31,633 nt of DNA. Source: JBHHZM01 sp046758065. GTDB lineage: Bacteria; Pseudomonadota; Alphaproteobacteria; JAAXGF01. The notes under the pieces were generated by a model, which was given only the letters and a program-made list of their open reading frames with translations, did no database searches and was not told where the DNA came from. Where the stretch lies: assembly GCA_046758065.1 (NCBI GenBank), contig JBHHZM010000024.1:1-31633 (forward strand), read 5' to 3'. The translations under genes and the position numbers were made by a program. Of the stretch, positions 7,791 through 17,543 are shown in pieces (position 1 is the stretch's first letter; the number at the start of each line of letters is the position of its first letter).

Positions 7791-8627
7791 TTGAAACGCT
7801 TCGCAAGGGACCGTATCGCCGTCGTCGGCGCGGTGCTCATCATCGCCATCGCCGGCGCCGCCATTTTCGCGCCGCTGGTGGCGCCTTATGATCCGCGCGA
7901 GCAGTTCTTCGAGGGGCTGACGATCGAGGGCGCGCCGCTGCCGCCGGGAGACGAGTTCTGGCTCGGCACCGATCTGTTGGGGCGCGACCTGTTCTCGCGG
8001 CTCGTCTACGGCGCCCGCGCCTCGCTCGTCATCGGCGTCGTCGCCAACGGCGCGGCGGTGTTCATCGGCACTCTGCTGGGCATCGTCGCGGGCTACGTGC
8101 GCGGTTGGATCGGCGCCGCAATCATGCGCTTCACCGACCTCATGATGGCGTTCCCGGCGCTCCTGCTGGCGATCGCGCTGGCCGCCATCTTCTCCCCCAG
8201 CCTGTGGATCGTCGCCCTCGTCATCGCGCTGGTTAACTGGGTGCAGATCGCCCGCGTCATCTACATCGAGACCACCACCCTCGCCGCCCGCGAGTACATC
8301 GAGGCGGCCCGCGCGCTCGGTGCGGCGTGGCCGCGGCTGCTGTTCGTCCACATCCTGCCGCATCTGATACCGACGATCCTGGTGTGGGCGACGCTCGGCA
8401 TCGCCACCACGGTGCTGCTCGAGGCGACGCTGTCGTACCTCGGCATCGGCGTGCAGCCGCCGACGCCGTCGTGGGGCGGCATCATCTTCGAGAGCCAGTC
8501 GTACTTCCTGACCGCACCGTGGTTGGTGTTCTTCCCCGGCCTCGCGATCATGGCGCTGGCGCTTGCCTTCAACCTCGTGGGCGACGCCTTGCGCGACAGC
8601 CTCGATCCGACCCAGCGGGGCCGCTGA
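7791..8627 (+). CDS. Peptide/nickel-type ABC transporter permease (DppC/OppC family)
   Basis: Inner-membrane permease of a Dpp/Opp-type importer, 278 aa. After a short basic start (KRFARDR) come helix 1 (about 9-28), the conserved APYDP motif, FWLGTDLLGRDLFSRLVYGAR typical of DppC, and the EAA coupling loop near EAARALGAAWPRLLFVHILPH. The C-terminus has SYLGIGVQPPTPSWG, a DppC hallmark. The start is TTG; no Shine-Dalgarno is obvious and no ATG or GTG lies nearby, so the true start is uncertain. The order is unusual: the C-type permease comes first and overlaps the B-type permease by one base (TGATG). Confidence 0.92.
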   Translation: MKRFARDRIAVVGAVLIIAIAGAAIFAPLVAPYDPREQFFEGLTIEGAPLPPGDEFWLGTDLLGRDLFSRLVYGARASLVIGVVANGAAVFIGTLLGIVAGYVRGWIGAAIMRFTDLMMAFPALLLAIALAAIFSPSLWIVALVIALVNWVQIARVIYIETTTLAAREYIEAARALGAAWPRLLFVHILPHLIPTILVWATLGIATTVLLEATLSYLGIGVQPPTPSWGGIIFESQSYFLTAPWLVFFPGLAIMALALAFNLVGDALRDSLDPTQRGR

Positions 8628-9547
8628 TGCTGCGCTATCTCGCCCGCCGCCTGACCGCTTCGGTGCTGATCCTGCTCGGGGTAACGGTCATCACCTTCTG
8701 CCTCTCGTTCCTCATTCCCGCCGATCCCGTGCGCATGATCGCCGGGCGCAGCGCCACCAAGGAGACGGTCGAATCGATCCGCCGCCAGCTCGGCCTCGAC
8801 CAGCCGCTGCCGGTACAGTACGCGCGCTACCTCGCGAAGCTCGTGCAGGGCGACATGGGGCGCTCCTACGTGCAGAAGACCGAGGTGGCGACGCTGATCG
8901 AGAGCCGCCTGCCGGCGACGCTGCTGCTGATGGCCGGCGCCATCTTCTTCGAAATCCTGATCGGCCTGCCGGCGGGCGTCTACGCGGCGACCAAGCGCGG
9001 GCGCGCGGCCGACCGCGGCATCATGATTCTGTCGTTCGCCGGCGTCTCGACGCCACAGTTCGTGGTCGGTCTGCTGCTGCTCTATGTCTTCGCCTACCTG
9101 CTCGGATGGTTCCCGCTCAGCGGCTACGGCACGCTCGACCATCTCGTGCTGCCGGCGCTCACCCTCGGCATCGCCGGCGGCGGCTGGTACTCGCGGATGA
9201 TGCGCTCGAGCATGGTCGAGGTGCTGCGTCACGACTACGTGCGCACCGCGCGCGCCAAGGGGGTGAGCGAGCGCGGCGTCGTGCTGGTGCACGCCTTCCG
9301 CAACGCCGTGCTGCCGGTGATCGCCATGATCGGCCTCGACATCGGCATCTTCATGAGCGGCGCGGTGGTCGTCGAGTCGGTTTACGGCTGGCCCGGCATC
9401 GGCCAGCTCGCCTGGCAGGCGATCCAGCGCATCGACATCCCGATCATCATGGGAGTCACCCTGGTCGCCGCCGTCGCCATCGTCATCGGCAACCTGCTCG
9501 CCGACGTCGTCGCACCGCTGATTGACCCGCGCATCAAATTGCGCTGA
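8627..9547 (+). CDS. Peptide/nickel-type ABC transporter permease (DppB/OppB family)
   Basis: Second permease of the importer, 306 aa. The N-terminus MLRYLARRL followed by a long hydrophobic helix is typical of DppB. Also seen are RRQLGLDQPLPVQY, the large periplasmic loop with GDMGRSY, the EAA-type coupling loop (RTARAKGVSERGVVLVHAFRN), and VVVESVYGWPGIGQL near the C-terminus. The ATG shares its A with the upstream TGA, so translation is coupled to the C-type permease. The long open frame before this ATG lies over the other permease and is not coding. A 148-base gap with a strong Shine-Dalgarno follows before the binding protein, which is usually made in larger amounts. Confidence 0.94.
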   Translation: MLRYLARRLTASVLILLGVTVITFCLSFLIPADPVRMIAGRSATKETVESIRRQLGLDQPLPVQYARYLAKLVQGDMGRSYVQKTEVATLIESRLPATLLLMAGAIFFEILIGLPAGVYAATKRGRAADRGIMILSFAGVSTPQFVVGLLLLYVFAYLLGWFPLSGYGTLDHLVLPALTLGIAGGGWYSRMMRSSMVEVLRHDYVRTARAKGVSERGVVLVHAFRNAVLPVIAMIGLDIGIFMSGAVVVESVYGWPGIGQLAWQAIQRIDIPIIMGVTLVAAVAIVIGNLLADVVAPLIDPRIKLR

Positions 9548-9695
9548 ACTAGGCCGCGTTCGCCGGTTGCGCCGGGTTCTGCCATGCGGGTCGCGAGAAG
9601 ACGGGGGAACACCCCACGTCGAGACCCGCGCGGCATCGTCCCCGCTGAGGGAAGGGGAGGCGCGGCCGGCCGCATTTTAAGGGAGGAAATACGAC

Positions 9696-11312
9696 ATGAA
9701 ACGATTGATGCTGACTACCGTCGCCGCGGCGCTCGCCGTCGCGGCGTTACCGGCTGCTGCCCAGACGATCAAGCAGGGCGGCTCGATGACGGTCACCTAC
9801 AAGGACGACATCTCGACCTTCGACCCGGCGATCGGCTACGACTGGCAGAACTGGTCGATGATCAAGGCCCTGTTCGACGGGCTGATGGATTACAAGCCCG
9901 GCACCACCGAGCTGATGCCCGACCTCGCCGAGAGCTACACGGTCTCGCCCGACGGCCTGGTCTACACCTTCAAGCTGCGCAAGGGCGTCAAGTTCCACAA
10001 TGGTCGCACGCTGACCTCGGCCGACATCAAGTACTCGATCGAGCGCTCGGTCGACCCGGCGACGCAGAGCCCCGGCCAAGGCTTCTTCTTGAGCATCAAG
10101 GGCTTCGACGACATGGCCGCTGGCAAGGCGAAATCGCTCTCGGGCATCACCACGCCCGACGACGACACCGTCGTCATCGAGCTGTCGCACCCCGACGCCA
10201 CCTTCCTGCAGGTGCTCGCCATCAACTTCGCCTTCGCCGTGCCGAAGGAGGAGGTGGCGAAATACGGCCAGGACTTCGGCCGTCATCCGGTGGGTACCGG
10301 CGCCTACGAGATGGCCGACTGGACGCTCGGCCAGCGCGTCGTGTTCGAGAAGAACCCCGACTACTTCCGCCCCGGCGTTCCCTATCTCGACAAGATCACC
10401 TTCGAGGTCGGCCAGGATCCGACGGTGGCGCTGCTGCGGCTGCAGCGCGACGAGGTCGACGTGCTTGGCGACCCCATTCCGTCGGCCCAGTTCCTCAAGG
10501 TCAAGAACGATCCCGCCAACAAGGACCTGATCGTCGAGGGCGGCCTGCTGCACACCGGCTACATCACCATGAACGTCACGAAACCACCGTTCGACAACGT
10601 GCTGGTGCGCCGCGCCGTCAACATGGCAATCAACAAGGAGCGCGTGTTGCGCATCGTCAACAACCGCGGCGTCGTCGCCAACCAGCCGCTGCCGCCGGCG
10701 ATGCCGGGCTATGACACCGGCTACAAGGGTTATCCCTACGATCCGACGAAGGCCAAGGCGCTGCTCGCCGAGGCCGGCTACGCCAACGGCTTCACCACCC
10801 AGCTCTACGTCATGAACACCGACCCCAACCCGCGCATCGCCCAGTCGATCCAGCGTGATCTCGCCGAGATCGGCATCACCGCCGAGGTCAAGTCGCTGGC
10901 CCAGTCGGTGGTGATCGCGGCGGGCGGCGACGGCACCGCGCCGATGATCTGGTCGGGCGGCATGGCGTGGATCGCCGATTATCCCGATCCGTCCAACTTC
11001 TACGGGCCGATTCTGGGCTGCGGCGGCGCCGTGCCCGGCGGCTGGAACTGGGCCAAGTACTGCAACAAGGACATCGAGGCGCTCGCCGCCAAGGCCGACA
11101 CCATGGCGGATCCATCGCAGGCGGCGGCCCGCATCGAGATGTGGCGCTCGATCTTCGTCAAGATCATGGACGACGCGCCGTGGGCACCGGTGTTCAACGA
11201 GGTGCGTTTCGCCATGCACTCCTCGAAGATCGGCGGCAACGACATCTTCTTCGCCGATCCCATCCACATTCCGGTCCACTACGAGTACGTCTACAGTCAA
11301 GATGCCCAGTAG
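9696..11312 (+). CDS. Peptide/nickel-type ABC transporter substrate-binding protein (SBP family 5)
   Basis: Periplasmic binding protein of 538 aa with a Sec signal peptide: basic MKR, hydrophobic LMLTTVAAALAVAALPAAA, cleavage after AAA or AAAQ (about 22-23). Family 5 features are DISTFDPAIGYDW near the mature start, LMPDLAESYTVSPDGLVYTFKLRKGVKFHNGR, PVGTGAYE, and VRRAVNMAINKE. A strong Shine-Dalgarno (GGGAGG) precedes the ATG. The ligand cannot be read from the sequence. The acetamidase/formamidase gene that overlaps its 3' end by 11 bases suggests an amide- or peptide-like substrate, but this is inference. Confidence 0.95.
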   Translation: MKRLMLTTVAAALAVAALPAAAQTIKQGGSMTVTYKDDISTFDPAIGYDWQNWSMIKALFDGLMDYKPGTTELMPDLAESYTVSPDGLVYTFKLRKGVKFHNGRTLTSADIKYSIERSVDPATQSPGQGFFLSIKGFDDMAAGKAKSLSGITTPDDDTVVIELSHPDATFLQVLAINFAFAVPKEEVAKYGQDFGRHPVGTGAYEMADWTLGQRVVFEKNPDYFRPGVPYLDKITFEVGQDPTVALLRLQRDEVDVLGDPIPSAQFLKVKNDPANKDLIVEGGLLHTGYITMNVTKPPFDNVLVRRAVNMAINKERVLRIVNNRGVVANQPLPPAMPGYDTGYKGYPYDPTKAKALLAEAGYANGFTTQLYVMNTDPNPRIAQSIQRDLAEIGITAEVKSLAQSVVIAAGGDGTAPMIWSGGMAWIADYPDPSNFYGPILGCGGAVPGGWNWAKYCNKDIEALAAKADTMADPSQAAARIEMWRSIFVKIMDDAPWAPVFNEVRFAMHSSKIGGNDIFFADPIHIPVHYEYVYSQDAQ

Positions 11313-12246
11313 CACTGCCCACACGCTGCACAGCCGTCACCACCATTTCGGGTGGGACAATGCCAACCCGCCGACTTTGACGGTGGCGCCGGGCGACAGC
11401 GTCGCCTTCGCCACTGTCGATTCCTCGGGCGGGCAGCTTTCGCTGGAGTCGGGCGTCGGCGACGTCGCCGCCCTCGACTTCGCCAGGGTCAACCCGGTCA
11501 CCGGCCCCGTCTACGTCGACGGGGCCGAGCCGGGGGACGCGCTCAAGGTGACGGTGCTCGACCTCACGCCGTCGGGCTGGGGCTGGACCGCGCTCATCCC
11601 CGGCTTCGGCCTGCTCGCCGATCGGTTCCCCGAGCCGGCGCTGACGCTGTGGCGCTACGACGCCGCCAGCCTCGCTCCGGCCGCTTACGGCCCCGGCGGG
11701 CGGGTGCCGCTGAAGCCGTTCTGCGGGACCATCGGGCTGGCACCGGGAGAGGCCGGGACGCACAGCATCGTTCCGCCGCGCCGCGTCGGCGGCAACATGG
11801 ACATGCGCGACGTCGCCACCGGCACCGTGCTCCATCTGCCGGTCGAGGTGGCGGGGGCGCTGTTCTCGGTCGGCGACACCCACGCCGCCCAAGGCGACGG
11901 CGAGGTCTGCGGCACGGCGATCGAGAGCCCGATGGAGGTGGCGCTGCGCTTCGAACTGGTGAAGGACGCCGGCCTCGCCTTTCCGCGTTACGAGACGCCG
12001 GGCCCGGTGTCGCGGCACTTCGACGGCAAGGGCTACCACGTCACCACCGGCATCGGTCCCGATCTGATGGAAGGCGCGCGCGCCGCGGTGAGCGGCATGA
12101 TCGATCTGCTCGGCGCGCTCCACGGCCTGTCGGCGGACGCGGCCTACATGCTGTGCAGCGCCTGTGCCGATCTGCGCATCAGCGAGGTGGTCGACCGGCC
12201 CAACTGGGTGGTGTCGTTCTACTTCCCCAAGGTCGTCTTCGATTGA
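11302..12246 (+). CDS. Acetamidase/formamidase family protein
   Basis: Predicted cytoplasmic amidase of the FmdA/AmdA family, which hydrolyses short-chain amides (formamide, acetamide) to ammonia and the acid; 314 aa, usual length. Conserved blocks are GGNMDMRD (near 160), GDTHAAQGDGEVCGTAIE (near 195) and the C-terminal Cys-containing stretch YMLCSACADLRISEVVD. The N-terminal HHHFGWDNANPP is also typical. It has no signal peptide. The ATG lies inside the end of the binding-protein gene (11-base overlap) with no strong Shine-Dalgarno of its own, so it depends on coupling. Being embedded among transporter genes, it probably processes the imported compound. The actual amide is unknown. Confidence 0.93.
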   Translation: MPSSTAHTLHSRHHHFGWDNANPPTLTVAPGDSVAFATVDSSGGQLSLESGVGDVAALDFARVNPVTGPVYVDGAEPGDALKVTVLDLTPSGWGWTALIPGFGLLADRFPEPALTLWRYDAASLAPAAYGPGGRVPLKPFCGTIGLAPGEAGTHSIVPPRRVGGNMDMRDVATGTVLHLPVEVAGALFSVGDTHAAQGDGEVCGTAIESPMEVALRFELVKDAGLAFPRYETPGPVSRHFDGKGYHVTTGIGPDLMEGARAAVSGMIDLLGALHGLSADAAYMLCSACADLRISEVVDRPNWVVSFYFPKVVFD

Positions 12247-12301
12247 TGCCGCAGCACCGCCGCCCCGCGCCCGGGGCGGCCGCCTGACGCCGGGCGCTCC
12301 A

Positions 12302-13281
12302 ATGGAGAGCGAGACCGCCGGGCCGCTGCTCGAAGTCGCCGGGCTGAGCGTGTCGTTCGCCACCGAGACGGGGCGCGTGTCCGTCGTCGAGGACGTATCG
12401 TTCGCGCTCGCGCCCGGCCAGAACGTCGGCCTCGTCGGCGAATCGGGCTGCGGCAAGAGCGTCACCGCGATGTCGATCATGCGGCTGCTGCCGTCGCCGC
12501 CGAGCCATGTCGACGGTGGCCGCGTGCTGTTCCAGGGGCGCGACCTGTTGGCGCTCACCGCCGGCGCCATGCGGGCGGTGCGCGGCGACCGCATCGGCAT
12601 GATCTTCCAGGAGCCGATGACCAGCCTCAACCCCACCTTCACCATCGGCTTCCAGGTCGCCGAGATGTTCCGCATCCATCGCGGCATGGGGACGGCCGAG
12701 GCCCGCCGGGCGGCGGTCGAGATTCTCGGCCTGGTCGGCATCGGCGCGCCCGAGCGCCGTCTCGGCCAGCACCCCTACGAGCTTTCCGGTGGCCTGCGCC
12801 AGCGCGCCATGATCGCCATGGCGCTCGCCTGCCGCCCCGACCTGCTGATCGCCGACGAGCCGACCACCGCCCTCGACGTCACCGTGCAGGCGCAGATCCT
12901 CGACCTGCTGCGACGCCTGCAGGGCGAGATGGGCATGTCGGTGCTGCTGATCAGCCACGACCTCGGCGTCGTCGCCGAATTGTGCGAGCGCGTCATCGTC
13001 ATGTACGCCGGGCGCATCGTCGAGCGCGCCGGCACCGTGGCGCTGTTCCGCCGGCCGCGCCATCCCTACACCGGCGGCCTGTTGGCGTCGTCGCCGAGGC
13101 TGGGGCGGCGGCGCGCGGCGCTGCCGACGATCCCCGGCATGGTGCCCGACCCCGGCCAGCGCGGCCAGGGCTGCCATTTCGTCGATCGCTGTCCGCGCGC
13201 CGGCCCCCGCTGCCGTGTCGAGACACCGCCGCTGAGCACGCTCGAGCCCGGTCACGAGGCCGCCTGCTGGGACCCGCTGCC

Positions 13282-13285
<4 letters not shown>
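12302..13285 (+). CDS. Peptide/nickel-type ABC transporter ATPase (DppD/OppD family)
   Basis: First of two ATPases of the importer, 327 aa. Walker A is GESGCGKS, the Q-loop region is MIFQEPMTSLNPTFTIGFQ, the signature is LSGGLRQR, Walker B is LLIADEPTTALD, and the H-loop is SHDLGVV. The C-terminal Opp/Dpp extension has the Cys-containing motif CHFVDRCPRAGPRC. ATG 12302 is chosen because the protein homology starts there; it lies 55 bases after the amidase stop and has no clear Shine-Dalgarno. Its stop overlaps the next ATPase start (GTGA). Confidence 0.94.
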
Positions 13286-14235
<950 letters not shown>

Positions 14236-14236
14236 A

Positions 14237-14270
14237 GCCGGCGCCCGCTGCGTCGCTCGTCGGAGCCGGC
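14237..14270. terminator. Possible bidirectional terminator hairpin between convergent operons
   Basis: Two copies of the self-complementary hexamer GCCGGC (14237-14242 and 14265-14270) are separated by 22 bases in the 40-base gap between the ATPase stop and the panC stop. They can pair into a short GC stem serving both directions. There is no T-run, so this is weak evidence. Confidence 0.25.
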
Positions 14271-14275
14271 GCGAC

Positions 14276-15145
14276 CTATCCGCCGACGGGGAGGTTGTCG
14301 ATCAGGCGCGCCGAGCCGAGCCGGACGGCGGCGAACAGTCGCGCCGGCCGGTCGAGCGCCGAGAGCGGCGCCAGGGTCTCGGCGTCGCGCAGTTCGAGGT
14401 ATTCCACCGCGGTGAAGCCGGCCGCGTCGAGCCGCCGCCGCGCTTCCGCCAGCGCGCGGTCGATGTCGGCGTCGCCCGCCGCGAGCCGGCCTGCGAGCGC
14501 CGTGAGGACGCCAAAGAGTTCGGGCGCGATCCGCCGCTCGGCCGCGCTGAGGTAATGGTTGCGCGACGACATCGCGAGCCCGTCTGCTTCGCGCACGGTC
14601 GGCGCCCCGACGATGCGGAGCGGAATCGACAGATCGCGCACCAGCCGCCGGATCACCAGAAGTTGCTGGTAGTCCTTTTCGCCGAACACCGCGACGTCGG
14701 GCAGGGCCTGAATCAAGAGCGTGGCGACCACGGTGGCGACGCCGGTGAAGAAATCGGGACGCGAGACGCCGCACAGGCAGTCCGAGAGGCCCGCGACCGT
14801 CACCCGGGTCGCATGTCCCGGCGGGTAGATCTCGTCCACGCCCGGCGCGAAAACCAGGTCCGCCCCTTCGCGGGCAAGCCGTCGGACATCGGCCGCCTCG
14901 TCGCGTGGATAGGTGTCGAAATCCTCGTCGGGGGCGAACTGCGTCGGATTGACGAAGATCGTCACGCAGACCCGGTCGCCGAGCGCGCGCGCGCGTCTTA
15001 CCAGCGAAAGATGGCCTTCGTGCAGGCCGCCCATGGTCGGCACCAGGGCGATCGTCTCTCCCGCCCGGCGCCACACGTCGAGCCGTTCGCGCAGCGCGTG
15101 AACCGTGCGGACGACGGCGGGAGCGCCGGTCCGTTCCCCGCTCAT
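14276..15145 (-). CDS. panC: Pantoate--beta-alanine ligase (PanC)
   Basis: Cytoplasmic enzyme that joins pantoate and beta-alanine using ATP to give pantothenate, AMP and PPi. Length is 289 aa, normal. Family motifs in order: PTMGGLHEGHLSL (about 36-48) with the HxGH nucleotide-binding motif, FVNPTQF, FFTGVATVV, FGEKDYQQL, and GLAMSSRNHYLS, the KMSKS-like region. It lies 4 bases after panB, so panB-panC form an operon for consecutive branch steps of vitamin B5/CoA synthesis. Confidence 0.97.
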   Translation of the reverse strand: MSGERTGAPAVVRTVHALRERLDVWRRAGETIALVPTMGGLHEGHLSLVRRARALGDRVCVTIFVNPTQFAPDEDFDTYPRDEAADVRRLAREGADLVFAPGVDEIYPPGHATRVTVAGLSDCLCGVSRPDFFTGVATVVATLLIQALPDVAVFGEKDYQQLLVIRRLVRDLSIPLRIVGAPTVREADGLAMSSRNHYLSAAERRIAPELFGVLTALAGRLAAGDADIDRALAEARRRLDAAGFTAVEYLELRDAETLAPLSALDRPARLFAAVRLGSARLIDNLPVGG

Positions 15146-15149
15146 GGCC

Positions 15150-16022
15150 TCACCCGGAACGCTTTGTCCCGCGCGTGCGCCCCGGGACCGGTTGCGGGGC
15201 CGGCGTTACGGGCTCGAAGCAGTGCTCGGGTCCCGGGAAGCGCCGGGCGCGCACGTCTTCGGCGTAGGCCGCGACGGCCTCCGATATGCGCTCTCCCAGC
15301 TCGGCGTAACGCTTGACGAAGCGCGGCGTGAACTCTGCAAACAGGCCGAGCATGTCCTCGGTGACCAGAATCTGGCCGTCGCAGCCGGACGAGGCGCCGA
15401 TGCCGATGGTGGGCGCGGCAATGCCCGCCGTCACCTCGCGGGCCACCGATTCCACGGTGCCCTCGACGACGATCGCGAACGCGCCTGCGCCGGCCACGGC
15501 CTCGGCGTCGGCCAGGATTTGCCCGGCGCCGGCCTGGTTCCTGCCCTGGTAGCGGAACCCGCCCATGACGTTGACCGTCTGGGGACGGAGGCCGACGTGT
15601 CCCATGACCGGAATGCCGCGCCGCACGAGAAAGCCGACGGTTTCCGCCATCTCCTCGCCGCCCTCGAGCTTGACGGCGGCGCAGCCGGTCTCCGCCATGA
15701 CCCGGGCCGCGGCGCGGAACGCGGCGGCGGGCGATTCCTGGTAGCTGCCGAACGGCATGTCGACGACGACGCAGGCCCGCCGGCTGCCGCGGACGACGGC
15801 GGCGCCGTGGGCGATCATCATGTCGAGCGTGACCGGCAGGGTGGTCTCGAAGCCGTAGAGCACCATCCCCAGCGAGTCGCCGACCAGCAGCAGATCGACC
15901 CGGGGGTCGAGCAGCCGTGCCATCGGCGCGCTGTAGGCCGTCAGGCAGACGAGCGGCTCGCCTCCCTTTCGCGCGGCGATCGCGGGCGCCGTCATCCGCT
16001 CGGTCGGTGGCTGTGCCGTCAC
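15150..16022 (-). CDS. panB: 3-methyl-2-oxobutanoate hydroxymethyltransferase (PanB)
   Basis: Transfers a hydroxymethyl group from methylene-tetrahydrofolate to 3-methyl-2-oxobutanoate, giving ketopantoate. Conserved blocks: CLTAYSAPMARLL, LLLVGDSLGMVLYG (metal-binding Asp), VVVDMPFGSYQ (second Asp), KLEGG, GHVGLRPQ, FAIVVEG (catalytic Glu), and IGIGASSGCDGQILV. The start is GTG 16022 because a perfect AGGAGG lies 6 bases upstream; an ATG nine codons later would also give a complete enzyme. With the GTG start it has 290 aa, slightly longer than the common 260-275 because of an extra C-terminal basic tail. First gene of panBC. Confidence 0.96.
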   Translation of the reverse strand: MTAQPPTERMTAPAIAARKGGEPLVCLTAYSAPMARLLDPRVDLLLVGDSLGMVLYGFETTLPVTLDMMIAHGAAVVRGSRRACVVVDMPFGSYQESPAAAFRAAARVMAETGCAAVKLEGGEEMAETVGFLVRRGIPVMGHVGLRPQTVNVMGGFRYQGRNQAGAGQILADAEAVAGAGAFAIVVEGTVESVAREVTAGIAAPTIGIGASSGCDGQILVTEDMLGLFAEFTPRFVKRYAELGERISEAVAAYAEDVRARRFPGPEHCFEPVTPAPQPVPGRTRGTKRSG

Positions 16023-16418
16023 GGGCCGCCTCCTGATGGATACGCCGGCGGGCGACGCGCCGCCGCCTCGCCGACCGGCGGGAACCGGATCGATCAAGGC
16101 TCCTGCATAACGCAGCCGGCGGCGTCTGTCCAGATTCGGCGGCGCGGCCGAAGACCGCCGCGTGTCGCGACCGGCTGATCGGGAAAGCGGCGTCGCAGAC
16201 ATATTGCGCCAATGCCGCACATCGCACCGGAAAACCGAACAGGTCATCGCGCACGCCGCGCACTATTGCGCTCCGCCGGATGGGTTCCTAAATATCCGAT
16301 CGCTTCATGCGCGGACGGTTCCTGCCGGCGAGACGATCGACCCGCCGCCCGCGCCGCAACGACCAACCAGGGAGGCGCTCCCAATCTGTTTGGTTTTGAT
16401 TGAAGGGATTAACGTGAC
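16023..16418. other. Intergenic region between divergent panB and glycosyltransferase genes
   Basis: 396 bases that must hold promoters in both directions. Most is GC-rich with no recognisable gene. The last 40 bases before the glycosyltransferase are AT-richer and contain its ribosome binding site (AAGGGA about 10 bases before the ATG). No clear -35/-10 pair, riboswitch or repeat was identified. Confidence 0.35.
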
Positions 16419-17543
16419 ATGAAGATCGCGCAAATAGCTCCTTTGATCGAAAGCGTTCCGCCGAGACTGTATGGAGGAACCGAACGAATCGTATCGTACC
16501 TGACAGAAGAACTCGTCCGCCAAGGACACGAGGTCACGCTGTTCGCGAGCGGGGATTCCCGGACGGCAGCCCGCCTCGTCGCCTGTTGCGACAGCGCGAT
16601 AAGGCTCAGCCCCTCGTTCGGCGATCCGCTGCCGCATCATTTGATCATGGCGGATATGGTGCGCCGGCGAGCGCAGGAGTTTGACGTTCTCCACTTCCAC
16701 GTCGACCTCGTTCACCTGCCGCTCTTCCGAGACATCGCGCGGCGCACGGTAACCACCTTGCACGGGCGGCTGGACATGGCCGACCTCGAACCCTTCTTCA
16801 CGCACTTCGACGACATGCCGCTGGTCTCGATCTCCAACCACCAGCGGCGGCCGTTGCCGCGGGCGCAGTGGGCGGGAACCGTGCATCACGGTCTGCCGAC
16901 CGACCTCTACCGGCCGGGCCTCGGTGGCGGCTACCTCGCGTTCCTCGGCCGGATTTGTCCGGAAAAGCGGCCCGACCGCGCCATCGAGATCGCCAGGCGC
17001 GCCGGCCTCAAGCTCAGGATCGCGGCGAAAGTGGACCCGGTCGACCAGCGATACTTCGACACCGAAATCAGGCCGTTGCTCGACCATCCGCTGGTCGAAT
17101 ACCTGGGCGAGATCGAAGAGCGCGAGAAGGGGGCATTTCTCGGCGGGGCGCGCGCGCTCCTCTTCCCCATCGATTGGCCCGAGCCTTTCGGTCTCGTGAT
17201 GATCGAGGCCATGGCCTGCGGGACGCCGGTCGTCGCCTGGCGCTGCGGCTCGGTGCCCGAGGTGATCGAGCCCGGACTCAGCGGATACATCGTCGACACC
17301 ATCGATGACGCGGTCGCCGCCGTGCGCAACGTCGAGACGCTCGATCGGGCGCTGATCCGGGCGCGCTTCGAGGCGCGGTTCACGGCGGCGCGCATGGCGG
17401 AGGATTATCTCGCTCTCTATCGGACAATCGCGCCCGCGGCCGAGCGCGAGGTGATCGACATGCCCCGGTTCGCCCTGCGGGCTCCGGCGTGGCGGGACAT
17501 CGCGCGGGGCGAATCGTCCGCCGCACAGGATTCCGGCCGGTGA
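16419..17543 (+). CDS. Family 4 glycosyltransferase
   Basis: GT-B fold retaining glycosyltransferase of the GT4 family, 374 aa. The N-terminal acceptor domain opens with MKIAQIAPL and has YGGTERIVSYLTEELVRQGHEVTLFASGD. The nucleotide-sugar domain starts at about 165 (YLAFLGRICPEKRPD) and carries the E-x7-E motif in PEPFGLVMIEAMACGTPVVA. No membrane segment or signal is visible, so it is cytosolic or peripheral. The 3' end overlaps the debranching-enzyme-like gene by 4 bases (GTGA). This pair recurs in alphaproteobacteria, suggesting both act on the same glucan, but donor and acceptor are not known from sequence. Confidence 0.93.
   Translation: MKIAQIAPLIESVPPRLYGGTERIVSYLTEELVRQGHEVTLFASGDSRTAARLVACCDSAIRLSPSFGDPLPHHLIMADMVRRRAQEFDVLHFHVDLVHLPLFRDIARRTVTTLHGRLDMADLEPFFTHFDDMPLVSISNHQRRPLPRAQWAGTVHHGLPTDLYRPGLGGGYLAFLGRICPEKRPDRAIEIARRAGLKLRIAAKVDPVDQRYFDTEIRPLLDHPLVEYLGEIEEREKGAFLGGARALLFPIDWPEPFGLVMIEAMACGTPVVAWRCGSVPEVIEPGLSGYIVDTIDDAVAAVRNVETLDRALIRARFEARFTAARMAEDYLALYRTIAPAAEREVIDMPRFALRAPAWRDIARGESSAAQDSGR

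Noticed and set aside
9662..9673. GCGGCCGGCCGC palindrome followed by ATTTT before the binding-protein gene, possible terminator
   Set aside because: A stem with a realistic loop would have only four pairs and the T-run is four bases, immediately followed by the Shine-Dalgarno. It is more likely chance in GC-rich DNA.
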